A stretch of DNA of 64,000 bases from Diaporthe sp. PMI_573 (lineage: Eukaryota > Ascomycota > Sordariomycetes > Diaporthales > Diaporthaceae), in contig JAJTUP010000039.1 in NCBI GenBank assembly GCA_021399435.1, forward strand, positions 186,001 to 250,000, written 5' to 3'. The notes under the pieces were generated by a model. The model saw only the letters and a list, made by a program, of their open reading frames with translations. It was not told the DNA's origin and did no database searches. This document shows, one piece after another, positions 45,155 through 55,948 of the stretch; position 1 is the first letter of the stretch, and the number at the start of each line of letters is the position of its first letter. Both the position numbers and the translations under genes were made by a program.

Positions 45155-45772
45155 TCAACTCCCAGTCAATCCAGTCGCCAACCCGCGAAGGCCTTCGACC
45201 TCGTGCACAGTACATGCCCCGTCATGCAGAAGAATGTGTTCCGGAACCAGACCATCCTTAGCCGGAATAGTGAGAATCACCGTCTCGGTGTTACCAGGGA
45301 ACTGCGTGCGATGGCCTCTGGCGCTCACAGCAGCGGTATCGGCAGCAAACGCGATCCCAAACTCACCGCCGGCCAGATAAGCGCTAGTTGTATTGTCTGT
45401 CGGCAATGTGACGTAGGCCAGTCCTGAGAGAAACATGACCCATCTGGTACATGTCAGTTTTATTCACGGTGCCATCCCAGGGCAAGGCAGTCAAGTCTCA
45501 TCATGGGTAATACGGTCTTACTGGTTGAAAGGCGCGTTGTGCAACCCGCCGTCGAAAGCAGCGGGTACCACAGTGAACGACATGTTGGCTACTTCTCCTA
45601 ATAGCGCCGTTGCGCTGCCGCTGATACCTGGTGTGGCTGAAGACTCGAATGGGTTGTTTAGTTGCCAGCACTCTATGGTTGATGCATTGTTTGCCGCCCC
45701 AGTGGCTGTGATGTTCAAGCGTGGTGCCTGCGCTGCTGTAGCACCGAAACCGAGGATGTCAATTATCCGCAT
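45155..45772 (-). CDS. conserved fungal small secreted protein (179 aa)
   Basis: Exons are 45772-45522 and 45443-45155; the 78-nt intron has GTAAGA and ACCAG ends. The join restores HNAPFNQWVMFLSGLAYV. The N-terminus MRIIDILGFGATAAQA is a short signal peptide. The mature chain carries ITATGAANNASTIECWQL, PFESSATPG, NMSFTVVPAAFDGGLHNAP, LPTDNTTSAY and GACTVHEVEG, with N-glycosylation sites and two cysteines. This wording is familiar from a secreted family found in many Ascomycota; no biochemical role is established to my knowledge. Confidence 0.8.
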
Positions 45773-47202
45773 GTTGATGAATACTTGTACCCCAATATGA
45801 TGTTATGGATGGGCGGGTGAGGGGGAATGGGACGGGACTTGTGAAGTAAAGTGGGGAAAATATTCAGCGAAGCATGTGAGGTGAGCAGACTCTTTTAAAC
45901 CTGCGGCGAGTTTCTGGATGCCCGGTCCGACAGGACAATCATAGGTAGAAGAATCGGGAAACATGAATAGCCAGCCCAAAGCTCGTATCCACTGACCAAT
46001 AAGCGTGGCGCCTAATGTGTGTCCTGGTTCTTCTACTCTTTTCCTGATCTGTGGTAACATTGCTGACAACTGTAGTGAGAATGGCGTGCGGGGAGCCAAT
46101 GACAATCTCAGTCAGTGAGACGGCCTCATATCCCCACCCGACTCTGGTCACTCCAGAGACCTTATCGCCGTATTATCAGGGCAGCAAGGAGTTAAATGAT
46201 GCGCCTCTAGCAGTGGAAAACATACATTGTGCAAATACGTATAGCTTAAGTTCCATCTCGGACGTCACTCCCATTCGTGATTCAATCACACACAGACGCC
46301 GCATTGGTGGTGCCGGCCTTTAAGCGAATATATCAGCTGTATTCGCTGCTCACCCTCGGGCTGATGAGCCAGAATGACCGAGAAAGCCAAGCGTCCCTTC
46401 AAGTAGGCAGAAAGATACATTTGTAAATATTCCATCGGAGGTCCCCTAAACCATCGAAATGTAGGGTCAGAAATCCATGCGTAGTTATACTGATGATGGC
46501 CGTCTCGAAAAAGCTCAATAAATTCCAAGAATGGTCGACGGTCACTTAGCCTTCACGGGGAGGATTCTGATGTCATTCCACTCGGAGTCCTCTTCGACAA
46601 TCTCCTTGCAATCTGGATAAACACCTCTGCCCTGCCTGCACGGTTTAGGACGTACTTTTGGAAAGCTTGTTCGAGACAGCGACTTCGTCAATACGACTAC
46701 TAGCCCTTCCTGCGCAACTGTCATCACGATGTGCACGTTACGTACAGCAGAGCGAACCGGACCCTGGAAGCATGAACTGGTGCTTGTGCTTTTTTTTTGT
46801 GGTAAAAGCTCACCGATTCGCAATGACTCTCTCATTTATGCTCTTCAAGACAGAATTGTACTATCTTTTTTGTTTGTGAACTTTAGAAGACCGTTAGTAC
46901 ATTCATTGCGCTCACCTAAAATAGTGGGACTATCGCAGGCAGCTTACAGCTGTGGGGAAAGAGTTGGAAGATGATGTGGAACAAGGGTGCCTACTCCCTG
47001 TGGATCTTGCACGCAAGATTCCGCTCGGATCAATACTTCAAGAAATGCTAGGTTCGGCCCTTCCTTCACTTTGACAAATGCAGCTACAGGAACACATTTC
47101 TCACCCGATGTGTATTGTCTCCTTCTTTGACCTTGAAAGCAATGCTCCGATCGTGCTCAAGTGACAAATAATCTGGTCGTGCAATGACCACACGTGCGGA
47201 AC
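45773..47202. other. intergenic region
   Basis: About 1.4 kb. Minus-strand frames at 45803-46151, 46286-46528 and 46542-46835 show no family resemblance and no convincing splice links. It should hold promoters of the genes on both sides. Confidence 0.4.
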
Positions 47203-48251
47203 ATGGCAAAGCCAACAGCCTTCCGATCGCTCCCAGCAGAGCTCCGTCTGCAGATTCTTAGGAACACACACCTCGGTCCCCCGGACACAGGTGGTTACGA
47301 CTATAGATTCGAGAGCCTGCGGATCCGAGATGGGAAGATCATCCCACGCCACCATCCTCTGACGGACCCTCTACCTTCAAGCTATTGGTTGGTCTTGTTT
47401 CCGTCTCTGTCCATCTCTTATTCCACCGACCTGGGAGTTTTCTCGCTGACACTCTCCCTCGTCGTGGCTGCTGCAGCTCCTCTGCGCATACCCACGGCAA
47501 GCCAACCCAACAATGCCAGTGCCGCGTACTTCCCACACAACTCTATCTCGTTGACAAACAAATGCGTCGTGAGGCAATCGAGGTCTTTTACTCCAATGCC
47601 TGCTTCGACTTCTACAACAACGACCTGGGCTCAACGCTATCTTTTCTCCGCGACGTCCTTCCGCGCGAGGGTCTGTCGCAGCTCCGCCGCATAAGATTCA
47701 CCATGACCGAGGCGCAGTGTGAGGGCTGGGCCGGTGGTGCAGTCGCCAGCGGCTACTCGGCCCGCATGCTCGAGTCACAGGTCGCGGTGCCGTACTGGGG
47801 CGGCGGCCCCGCGCCCCGGCTCGATCACAAGGCTGACTGGAGGGCGGTCATAGCCCTCCTCGCGGCGCGCGCAGACCTCCCCGGCCTCACCGTCACCATT
47901 GAAATGGGCGAGTGCGCCTGGGCGTTCGTGGAGGACACCCTGATGTGGGAGGAACCGCCCAATCTCTCTCTGTTCCGGTTCATCTACGACTTTTACATGG
48001 ACGTGGCCACGGCAATGTGTGCGCTCAAGGGGCTCGGTGGGCTAGACTTGGACATTGGTGCGTTTCATCAGTTGAGGCCCTGGCTGGAGAGAGAGGTGCT
48101 CGGGTACAAGAGGGAACGCACCGGACTGTCGCCCCATGCCAGGAGGCTTGAGCAGGATCTGTGGAGGCGGCTTCGCTTTTACCAGCTCGTTCCGCCGTGG
48201 CATGACGGCAAACAAAGGCTGGAAGGATCGAATTATCATCCCGATCCATAG
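47203..48251 (+). CDS. F-box-like (LPAEL) fungal protein
   Basis: Exons are 47203-47387 and 47477-48251; the 89-nt intron has a GTTGGT donor, CGCTGAC branch site and CTGCAG acceptor. The product is 319 residues. The in-frame GTG nine bases upstream is not the start. The N-terminus FRSLPAELRLQILRNTHL is an F-box-like motif. After the junction come QCRVLPTQLYLVDKQMRREA and IEVFYSNACFDFYNND, the segment that usually follows in this fungal family, then a helical C-terminal region. No further domain was recognised. A substrate-adaptor role in ubiquitin ligation is the family expectation, not shown here. Confidence 0.75.
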
Positions 48252-49273
48252 ATACTTGTGGGATAGCAGGCCGACGAGCAAAACGCGTCTAGAGGAGGGA
48301 CCGCGAGCTTGTCGCCCCTTGAGCGTAAGTAATCCCGTACGCGTTGGTCGTTGTCCGGCAACCCGTTCTGTCCAGCTATCGTCGTCCCTGTGGCTTGGTG
48401 ACCTCTACCAAGCCTATTTCTCTGGGAACTGGAAAGATTGTGGTCCGGAAGGCAAATGACATGTAATGAAATGGAAAGACTTCGGTCATGACCCCTCTCA
48501 GTCCTCCCACTCTCTGGAGACATATAGCGGTCTAGGCCACAGTAAAGCTGCAGCGTGTAACCTAATTCGTGTGTTCTACTTTGAGAGTCACGCGATCCAA
48601 TGTATGGACTATTTGAAGCAGTTGAATGCCTCCTCTCAGCTGGAATACAATGCTCTGAATCGACTTCGCGGTGGGAGGGTCGTGAGTTTGGTCCTCGGAT
48701 AGATCTCAACGATTTGCTTTGCACTCAAGCCTGCCGGCCAGTTGCTTCGAATATTCAATGTCTTACGACATTAGTCGTGCCGTCAGGGACCTCCCGGGTG
48801 ATCCAATGTATAATGTTTATCCGACTGTCAAATACGCCTTTTTTAACTATTTCTTTTATTAGATAGTCTTTTACTTGGTATTATATAATATTTCATAATT
48901 TAGTTACACTTTTACAAAGCTATACATTTTAAATAAGTAGTATGTTCAGTAATTTAAGTAGAAGAATTCTACTTTAATAGGGTTAGTGAGTATTTACACA
49001 GCTCATTTAGAGTATGGTGAAATTTTGCTACAGTTTTTAGTTGCATGTACACCAACTGCAAAAAGACCGTGTTGGGGGGGGGGGGCTTGACTTCGCTTTT
49101 CTGAGACAGCACTAGGCAATTTTGCACGTGATGCTCTAATTATATCTGACCCCGCCTTTCTGCTTACTCTTTCTGCCAGCCGACAAGAAGACATTCCTAG
49201 ATCTTCCGCATCTTATAGAATTTCTAGACAGAAGATATATACCGCACTACTCCAGAGTTTGGCCTACGCGATC
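48252..49273. other. intergenic region with AT-rich island
   Basis: About 1 kb. From about 48830 to 49060 the sequence is strongly AT-rich and dense in stops, ending in a run of 12 G at 49074-49085. It looks like a decayed, mutated element rather than ordinary promoter DNA. Confidence 0.5.
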
Positions 49274-52247
49274 ATGGATCCACTAAGTGCTCTATCAGTT
49301 GCGGCTTCTGTGGTGCAATTTGTCGACTTTGGTACACGGCTCCTATCAGGCACCAGAGAAGTGTACAAGTCAGCCTCCGGACAGACCAAAGACATTGTAG
49401 AACTCAGTACCATTGTGGCCGACCTATCCCAGTTCAGTCAGAGCATTCGCGAACAATTTGCTAAAGTTGACGAAAGCAGACAGCAAAAAACAAGCACTGA
49501 AGAGATTCTGCTCAAAACCAGTGCCAACTGTTTACAAACATGTGCCGATATACAGGTAGCCGTGTCCAAGCTGGGAAAAGCAGAGCCACCACAGTCCACG
49601 GACCTGAAATTCGCGTTTGGGCACCAACTTGGACGGGTTCACAAAAGCTTTGAAGTTTCTTTCAGAAACATCACCTCCTCGAAACAGATACGCACGTGGC
49701 AAAATCGGTTGACAGAGGCGCGGGAACAGATAGTAGTGTCTTTGCTGGGTCTCCTCTGGTAAGAACCTTACTACTGCACACCATGTTTCACCCGTCAAAA
49801 GGGCTATCTGCTAATTCAAAAACGCAGGTGTAGGTCAAATAAGACCTCGACCACATTGGATAATATCTCTATTCAACAAAGTGCCATGTTCGTTACCTTG
49901 GGTCATGTCAGGGAAGATACGCTGAAGTTACAGCGACAACTACAAGACATGGCCGAAAAGCTTTCCCCGCCTCTGCCAACAGACCCCGACACCCATCCTT
50001 TGGGGCGCCAAGACTTCGATGACAAGTCGTGCGCTGAAGCGATAATCAACAGCCTCAAATTCAGTGGCATGGATCAACGAGAAGAAGCAATCCCCAAGAC
50101 GTACAAGAACACATTCAAGTGGGCTTTCGGCGAGCCTCAGACTTCCAGCACTGGAGCACCGCTGTGGTCACCGCTAGTTCCATGGCTGGAAAGTCAATCA
50201 TCGGACATATACTGGGTCACTGGCAAGCCGGGTGCAGGCAAATCGACCTTTATGAAATATGTCATGCAACACCCAACCACGCGAGAGAAGATCACAAATT
50301 GGACACAGGGCTTAGGTCGCCAGCTCTTATGGGGCTCCTTTTACTTTTGGAACGCCGGCAGTCCGATCCAACGATCTCAGGAAGGGTTATTGAGAACACT
50401 CCTGTCTCAATTCTTGGAGCAAGCGCCAGATATTGCATACAGAATTTGCCCTCAGCGCTGGGCTTTATGCAAAACTCTCGGGTCCGGATCAATGGGTCGC
50501 GCCCCAGAGTGGCAGTGGAAAGAGCTCATGGAGACTTTTTCGTTGCTCAGTCTTCTTCTTGGTGATCGATTCAACCTCGTTCTCTTGATAGATGGATTAG
50601 ATGAGTTTGAGGGGAATCATGAGTCACTTGTTGACTTTATCAAAGTTGTGCATTCAGGCAATGGAACCAAGATCTGCGTTAGCAGTCGTCCCTGGAACGT
50701 TTTTTCGGACGCTTTCAGGGACAGTCGCAACCTAAAGATGGAGCAAGTCACTGCAGAAGACATATGCAAATATGTGGAAGGGACCTTTGAGAACACATTG
50801 GCCTTCCACAGCTGGAAAAAGACTTTCCCCAACCAGACGGAGAAGCTCATGAGCGATATTGTGACCAAGGCTCAAGGGGTGTTTCTATGGGTCTCCGTTG
50901 TGGTTAACCAGCTTCGAATAGGTCTTATCGAAGGTGACAAGCTCTCCGACTTGCAAGCCATCATTGATGACATACCGTCCGACTTGTCATCACTCTACGA
51001 CAATATTTGGCAGCGAATCAAGCCATCTTATATCCGAAACACGTCTCAGATCTTCCAGATCCACCAATGTGCATTGGATAGTGACGAAAGGATGGACGCA
51101 TTCCTACTCTACCTTGCTGATGAGGACCAGAACGCATTGGAGGAAGACATTGATAACCTCTTGGAGACACGGAAAAAGTATGTTTCCGAAGTGATAAGAC
51201 GCAGGCTGGACAGCCGGACGCGAGGGCTGCTGGAAATTGCCGATGATGGCTACATCAATTACCTTCATAGGACTGTGAGGGACTGGATCGAACCGATGTG
51301 GCCGGAGATTTGCTCCCATACGCCCAGTCACTTTGACCCACAACTTGCTATCCTGAAAGCGCTGACCATCTACCGCTCCGCCTCTGAGCAATGGTCCGGT
51401 GCGACGAGCACAGACACTATTGTCACAAAGATCTGGTTGATTGTTTTCCGATGTTTAAGTCACGCCATCCGAGTTCAAGAGCATCTCCAGAACTTTGATA
51501 CCTTGATACAATTGCTGGACAGGTTGGATCTTGAAACTACGAAAATATGGAACGCACATTGCGAGGCCCCCACCCGGGGCCAAGACCGACGTTTTACCTT
51601 GCGACGAGCCCCAAGACTCGGTACGAACTACTCGGAACAATCTTCCGATGGAAATCCTCGAGACAACTCCTGGACAGCCCCTTTGCCCAGTACACAACAT
51701 ATAGCGGGGCCGTTAGGAGCGGATATGCACTGGTCGCAAACGCAATTTTCGAGCTTCAGATCTTCGGCAAACAGGATGGAATTTATCAACCTCGCAGCGC
51801 AAGTTGGACTGAGTCTGTATGTGAAATCAAAATGCAGGGCTAATCCAGAGTTGTTGAGTCCTACGAGAGCCAGTCCCTCGATCCTAGCATGCGCAGTGCT
51901 GGGGTTTCGATATTTCTGCAGTGATATTGGGACTGAGCAGGTTTGAAAGATTATTCGATGACAGTATGACGTACCAAGGCCGGGCAGATATTATCAAATT
52001 CATTCTTCTCGAGGCAGCCCCGGGACACAGCGGTGGTGGTAAGGCTCAATTGAAGGAAATTGGCACTTTAGTCCAACAAATACGGATGCGTAGCGATTGG
52101 GGTGGCAATGATGAGAATGGTGACTTCTGGAAGAAAGTATTGGAACTGCTGGAAAGGGGTCCGAAGCGAACTGGAAGACAATCATGGACGAAGGAGGCAA
52201 CATCCTGGCTGAGCGGCGTGCTTAAGAAAGATCAAGTGGGTGGTTAA
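49274..52247 (+). CDS. NACHT-domain NTPase (fungal NLR-like), C-terminal frameshift
   Basis: Exon 1 is 49274-49758, exon 2 starts at 49828; the 69-nt intron has GTAAGA and ACGCAG ends. The N-terminal 220 residues begin MDPLSALSVAASVVQFVDFG, the hallmark of the fungal domain that heads many NACHT proteins. The P-loop is TGKPGAGKST near residue 295, Walker B LVLLIDGLDEFEG near 411, and the sensor region ICVSSRPWNVF near 450. The winged-helix part ends with YINYLHRTVRDWIE. No ankyrin, WD40 or TPR repeats are seen. The frame stops at 51946 after about 867 residues, but homologous-looking sequence resumes one base out of frame (LSRFERLFDDSMTYQG) and runs to 52247. Excess of one G at 51929-51931 explains the shift. 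Such proteins act in nonself recognition and cell-death control. Confidence 0.82.
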
Positions 52248-52329
52248 TGTTCGACTTAGTTATCTTCTACATTACTGTATTCTGTGACAGAAGGATTGAG
52301 ACTCCAAGCCCGACTTAACCGATGCCGAG

Positions 52330-53420
52330 TTTGAGGAAGTGAAATCAGGTGGGAGCCAGGTGGTCGCTGATCAAGTCCGGGAATATTTCACCAGAGGTGT
52401 CCCATTCCCCACGAAAGACACCATCCCAGATCTGGTCCGTCAGTTAGACCGCGCAAGGAAGAATCTTGAAGATGAGAGTGTGCATGACATTAGCAATGAT
52501 GATGACAGCCATGTGCAGATGCTCTCTCTGCGAGCACTGGACGGGAAGACGGTCGAGCTTGAAAACGAGCTTGGGACAGTTTGGCCAGTGGCGACTCAAG
52601 AGAGCATGTTGCGTGAGTGCCGAAAAGGCCATGCGGAAGTCAAATAGTAATTTACTTGCAGCAAACGCCCGAACAGTGTTGATTTCAGGGTCGGCTACGA
52701 AGCATATCAGCAGTTGATCATGGCCAACAAACATCCTGGTCTCTTTTCTGCTAAACTGGCTCACTGCCCCTTGCGCGTGCACTCCCTTGTCCGGGAGCGA
52801 GATACGACAGGAAATTAATTTCGGGCTTAAACTGCAAGCAAGCCATTCGGTATTACCTAGTCAGCTTTTGATGCTGGTGTGAAGGCGTGGGAGGACAGTG
52901 AGGAGTGCAAAAACCTCAGGGGCTCCCTGATGACCAACGCAGTTCCCGACAAGGTCACCAAGATTGTTGCATTTGCCTGCTGCACAATATCGGTCCGCCA
53001 AATCAACGAAGAGAGATGCATAATACAACACGCGTTGATATTAACAATCAAGGATATCCTACAAAGAAAGAACCTCACTACGGACGGGGGAATCAAGTGT
53101 TACGCGCAGAATCCTGTATACAGACGTGGACAAAGCTGTCCTGGAGGAAGTTGTCATCCACGTCCTCGATGACCCACTTGGTTTCTTGAAGGTGGACGAC
53201 TCGAATATCGTCATCTTTTTCGCGCCTAGCCTCCCAGTCAGGCAGATTGTAGCAGATACTGCCCATCCTGCTATCATCATATGGGATAAGTGGCTCCTGG
53301 GGGGATGATTCAGAAATGGTCAAAAAGGGGCAAGATGAAACTTTTGACAGTATTGAGGGGCTTGATGGGGAACTGCGAGTGCATTCTCCATCCACTTGCA
53401 CTCGTATATCCTTGCCCTAA
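52330..53420 (+). pseudogene. SRR1-like domain gene, broken in several places
   Basis: Pieces of an SRR1-like protein lie in order on the plus strand. An N-terminal piece (VREYFTRGVPFPTKDTIPDL, 52372-52450) runs to a stop at 52647. A core piece (AGVKAWEDSEECKNLRG, RCIIQHALILTIKDIL, KCYAQNPVY) covers 52864-53125. A second core piece is in another frame (VDKAVLEEVVIHVLDDPLGF, VPVRQIVADTAHPAIIIWDK) to about 53290, and a tail is in a third frame to 53420. Breaks fall near 53120 and in a six-G run at 53297-53302. SRR1-like domains are named after a plant clock/phytochrome-signalling protein and are frequent in fungi with unknown function. No start codon in frame was found for the first piece. Probably inactive. 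Confidence 0.62.
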
Positions 53421-54289
53421 CAAGTTGGGCCTGGGTAGATGTGATCCAGAGTCGTCTCGCCAGCGTGAATTGATACAGAATGAGTACATTGAGATCCAGG
53501 ATCTGAGTGCGGATATTTCCAGCGACTGCTGTGTCTGTCAGAAGGTCCCCGGATGTTTGACATTGGCTTATTATCCAATCTCGGTGTGGTAGAATAGAAA
53601 GCATCTTCAATGTTCGCAATGTGCTCATTCATGAAACTACCTAGGTATTCAAGGAGCTATGATGTCATGTGCTCCATCTGTAAACATTCTTTGTATTGAG
53701 TGATGAGGTTCGTTGTATGGTGCAATATTTGACTTGGTCTATTGTGCCCCGTGTCCTCTTCTCGCCGCTATAGACGTTCCATCCATATTAATACGGCCAT
53801 CTCCTATCTCGAAGTCATTCCGCGGACTTTTCTGTTGCAGATTTAAATCGAAGGACCGCAACTCATGGGAATGTATGTGCGCACAGAAAACGCGGAGACC
53901 CATGCGTGCGTGGAAAGATATCTGATGAGTTGCGTTAGACTATTTCCAATACAGGCGGGCAATGGTACTTGTCCTATCCCAGGGCTAAAAGGCTTATACA
54001 GTTCCACTAGCCTGTGAACCTTCTCAGAAGCAAGCGAATGTCACTCAAACTCCGCAGTCACACTGAACGCTCTATCAACATCACTGTTCTTGATCTGATC
54101 CCCAGACCTGCGCTATAAAAGCCGACGTCTACGAGACTTTTCCGCTACAAATCTTGGTAAAGACACGAAGCTTGTCTACCTTGAGTCTCCACCTGTAACG
54201 AGAAGCAACCTGCAGCAGAAATCCCAACCATCCAGGCGGAAGCCAGAAATATCGACAGCGAACAAGTGCATCGCCACGATTTACCCAAC
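53421..54289. other. intergenic region
   Basis: About 870 bases with no supported gene. It contains one ACCTAGGTA motif near 53641. The right end is the promoter and leader of the gene at 54290. Confidence 0.4.
54114..54120 (+). promoter_or_regulatory. TATA box of the STAND-like gene
   Basis: TATAAAA within GCGCTATAAAAGCCG, 176 bases before the ATG at 54290. Inferred from sequence and position. Confidence 0.4.
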
Positions 54290-55444
54290 ATGTCCGACTG
54301 GCGCACATCTCGCTGGTTTCGCCACTCCGCACATGAGCAAGAGCCTCAAACTTTCCCCGTTGACCAAGGCCCAGAAATTAACCCCGAGGAAGAAGTCGAG
54401 AATCCCACTGCCAGCTATCACCCTGTCGCTGAAGACCCCGCATCGCACCTCTCTTCTCTCGAATCCCTCCTATCGACCCAAGCGGCCGCAGTCCCAGTGC
54501 AAATTGTACAGAATGACTCCGATCCCGCGATGCCCATAGACTTGGATTACCTTGCCCGCTCTGTCGAAATCCCGGGCATCCCCGGAATGCTCCTCCGAGA
54601 CTGCCAAGATCTCGCTCAAAGGCGTGAAGCCGCAGCCCCGCCGCCGAGACCGACGCTTGCCGAACAGGTCGCCGGGTCCAGACAGTTTCAGAGGTGGCTT
54701 GAAAGGCCCGACTCATCGGGACTTCTCATCCATGGTGGCATTGAGCCGCCGGCGGACATCTTTGGGCTGTCGCAGTTTTGCATGTCCTTCGCGCACGTGC
54801 TCGAGAAAGACCCGCGCCGCTTCATCCCGTTGGTCTTCTGCTGTGGGTTGCACACCCGGCCTTTGAGCAACGACTGCGGTCAGCTGGCTGGCTACAATGA
54901 GAACGATCAGCCTAGATACGGCCACTCTGAGTTGCCGAGGATCCCCGACACCGGTGGCCGCGCCATATTCATGAGCCTCATCCACCAGCTCCTGCACAAA
55001 CTCCCCGACTTCGGCTGCACAGCCATTGACGCAACCAGCCAGGAACTCCACGAAATTCAGAGTGGCGACTTGGAAGCTCTAAAGACGCTGTTCGGGCGTC
55101 TTGTACATACGGTGCCTGAGGGCGTTGCGGTATGTTGCCTGGTTGATGGCGTTGAGTACTATGAACGCAACGAGTTTTGGAATGACTCGGAGTTTGCATT
55201 GATGCAGATTTGCCTGCTGGCCGATTTGAGAGAGACGCGGGCTTCGTTCAAGGTGCTGTTCACCACCCCGACGCACACGCGTGATGTCAAGGAGTGGTTT
55301 CCAGAGGAACGGGTTTTGGGGATGAAATGGATGAACCGGGGAGATACGAAGGCTGGCAATCTGGAGTCAGTGGTTGAGAAAGGGGGCCCATACTCAAATG
55401 AACGACGACAACGCCTATTGTATCTCGGAGTTGAGTTTGAGTGA
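54290..55444 (+). CDS. STAND/NACHT-like fungal protein lacking a P-loop
   Basis: One exon, 384 residues from the ATG at 54290; an in-frame GTG lies further upstream. Residues 1-110 are acidic and probably disordered. From about 125 the fold looks like a degenerate P-loop NTPase: FQRWLERPDSSGLLIHGG where a Walker A would be (no GKS/T), then RRFIPLVFCCGLHTRPLSN, and GGRAIFMSLIHQLL as in NACHT proteins. A Walker-B-like strand, VAVCCLVDGVEYYERNE, is near residue 280, and a sensor-like strand, FKVLFTTPTHTRDVKEW, near 320. This pattern defines a large uncharacterised fungal family. Loss of the nucleotide-binding lysine suggests a pseudo-NTPase. It sits 2 kb from a true NACHT gene. Confidence 0.68.
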   Translation: MSDWRTSRWFRHSAHEQEPQTFPVDQGPEINPEEEVENPTASYHPVAEDPASHLSSLESLLSTQAAAVPVQIVQNDSDPAMPIDLDYLARSVEIPGIPGMLLRDCQDLAQRREAAAPPPRPTLAEQVAGSRQFQRWLERPDSSGLLIHGGIEPPADIFGLSQFCMSFAHVLEKDPRRFIPLVFCCGLHTRPLSNDCGQLAGYNENDQPRYGHSELPRIPDTGGRAIFMSLIHQLLHKLPDFGCTAIDATSQELHEIQSGDLEALKTLFGRLVHTVPEGVAVCCLVDGVEYYERNEFWNDSEFALMQICLLADLRETRASFKVLFTTPTHTRDVKEWFPEERVLGMKWMNRGDTKAGNLESVVEKGGPYSNERRQRLLYLGVEFE

Positions 55445-55948
55445 TAGCGTTGATGGGCTCGAGAGAGTGTTTTGGGCAGATGATTACGGCAGAGCCGTCA
55501 GCAGTAAGGATAAGTTTTTCTAGTGAAGAATGATGCACATCTGATTTTTTGGTATCTGATATCTCCAGCAACTGCTTTCCTGATCCCACCTGAGTGCCAT
55601 GAGCGCACTACCCAGGACCAACTGTGCCGCGAGTGTGCGTCGTTAGCAGTTTTGGAATATGATTGTATCGGCATGGTCAAGTCGTTTCAGCCTTTGTTCG
55701 GCTGGCGAGCTGGGCCCGAGAGCCAACGGAGCCTTGGTGTCGGATCGATTTTCTCCACATCGACCAACGGTCGTATAACTAGGGTGAGATATAGTGCTGA
55801 CGGGATGAGGTGAATGCCCAGGCCTGACACCACGGCACGGGAAGGACCTCGGGAAGTTCCAGAATTTCCTCCAACGCTTTTCGTTGTCGAAGTTCGACGT
55901 ACTCTGAACCCGTTGAATTATCTGAATGTGGTCTCCGTTATTTTCGCA
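55445..55948. other. intergenic region
   Basis: About 500 bases between two plus-strand genes. The frame of the following SDR extends upstream to 55814 without family resemblance. Nothing else seen. Confidence 0.4.

Noticed and set aside
46286..46835. Two adjacent minus-strand frames that might form a gene
   Set aside because: No convincing donor/acceptor pair joins them and neither resembles a known family.
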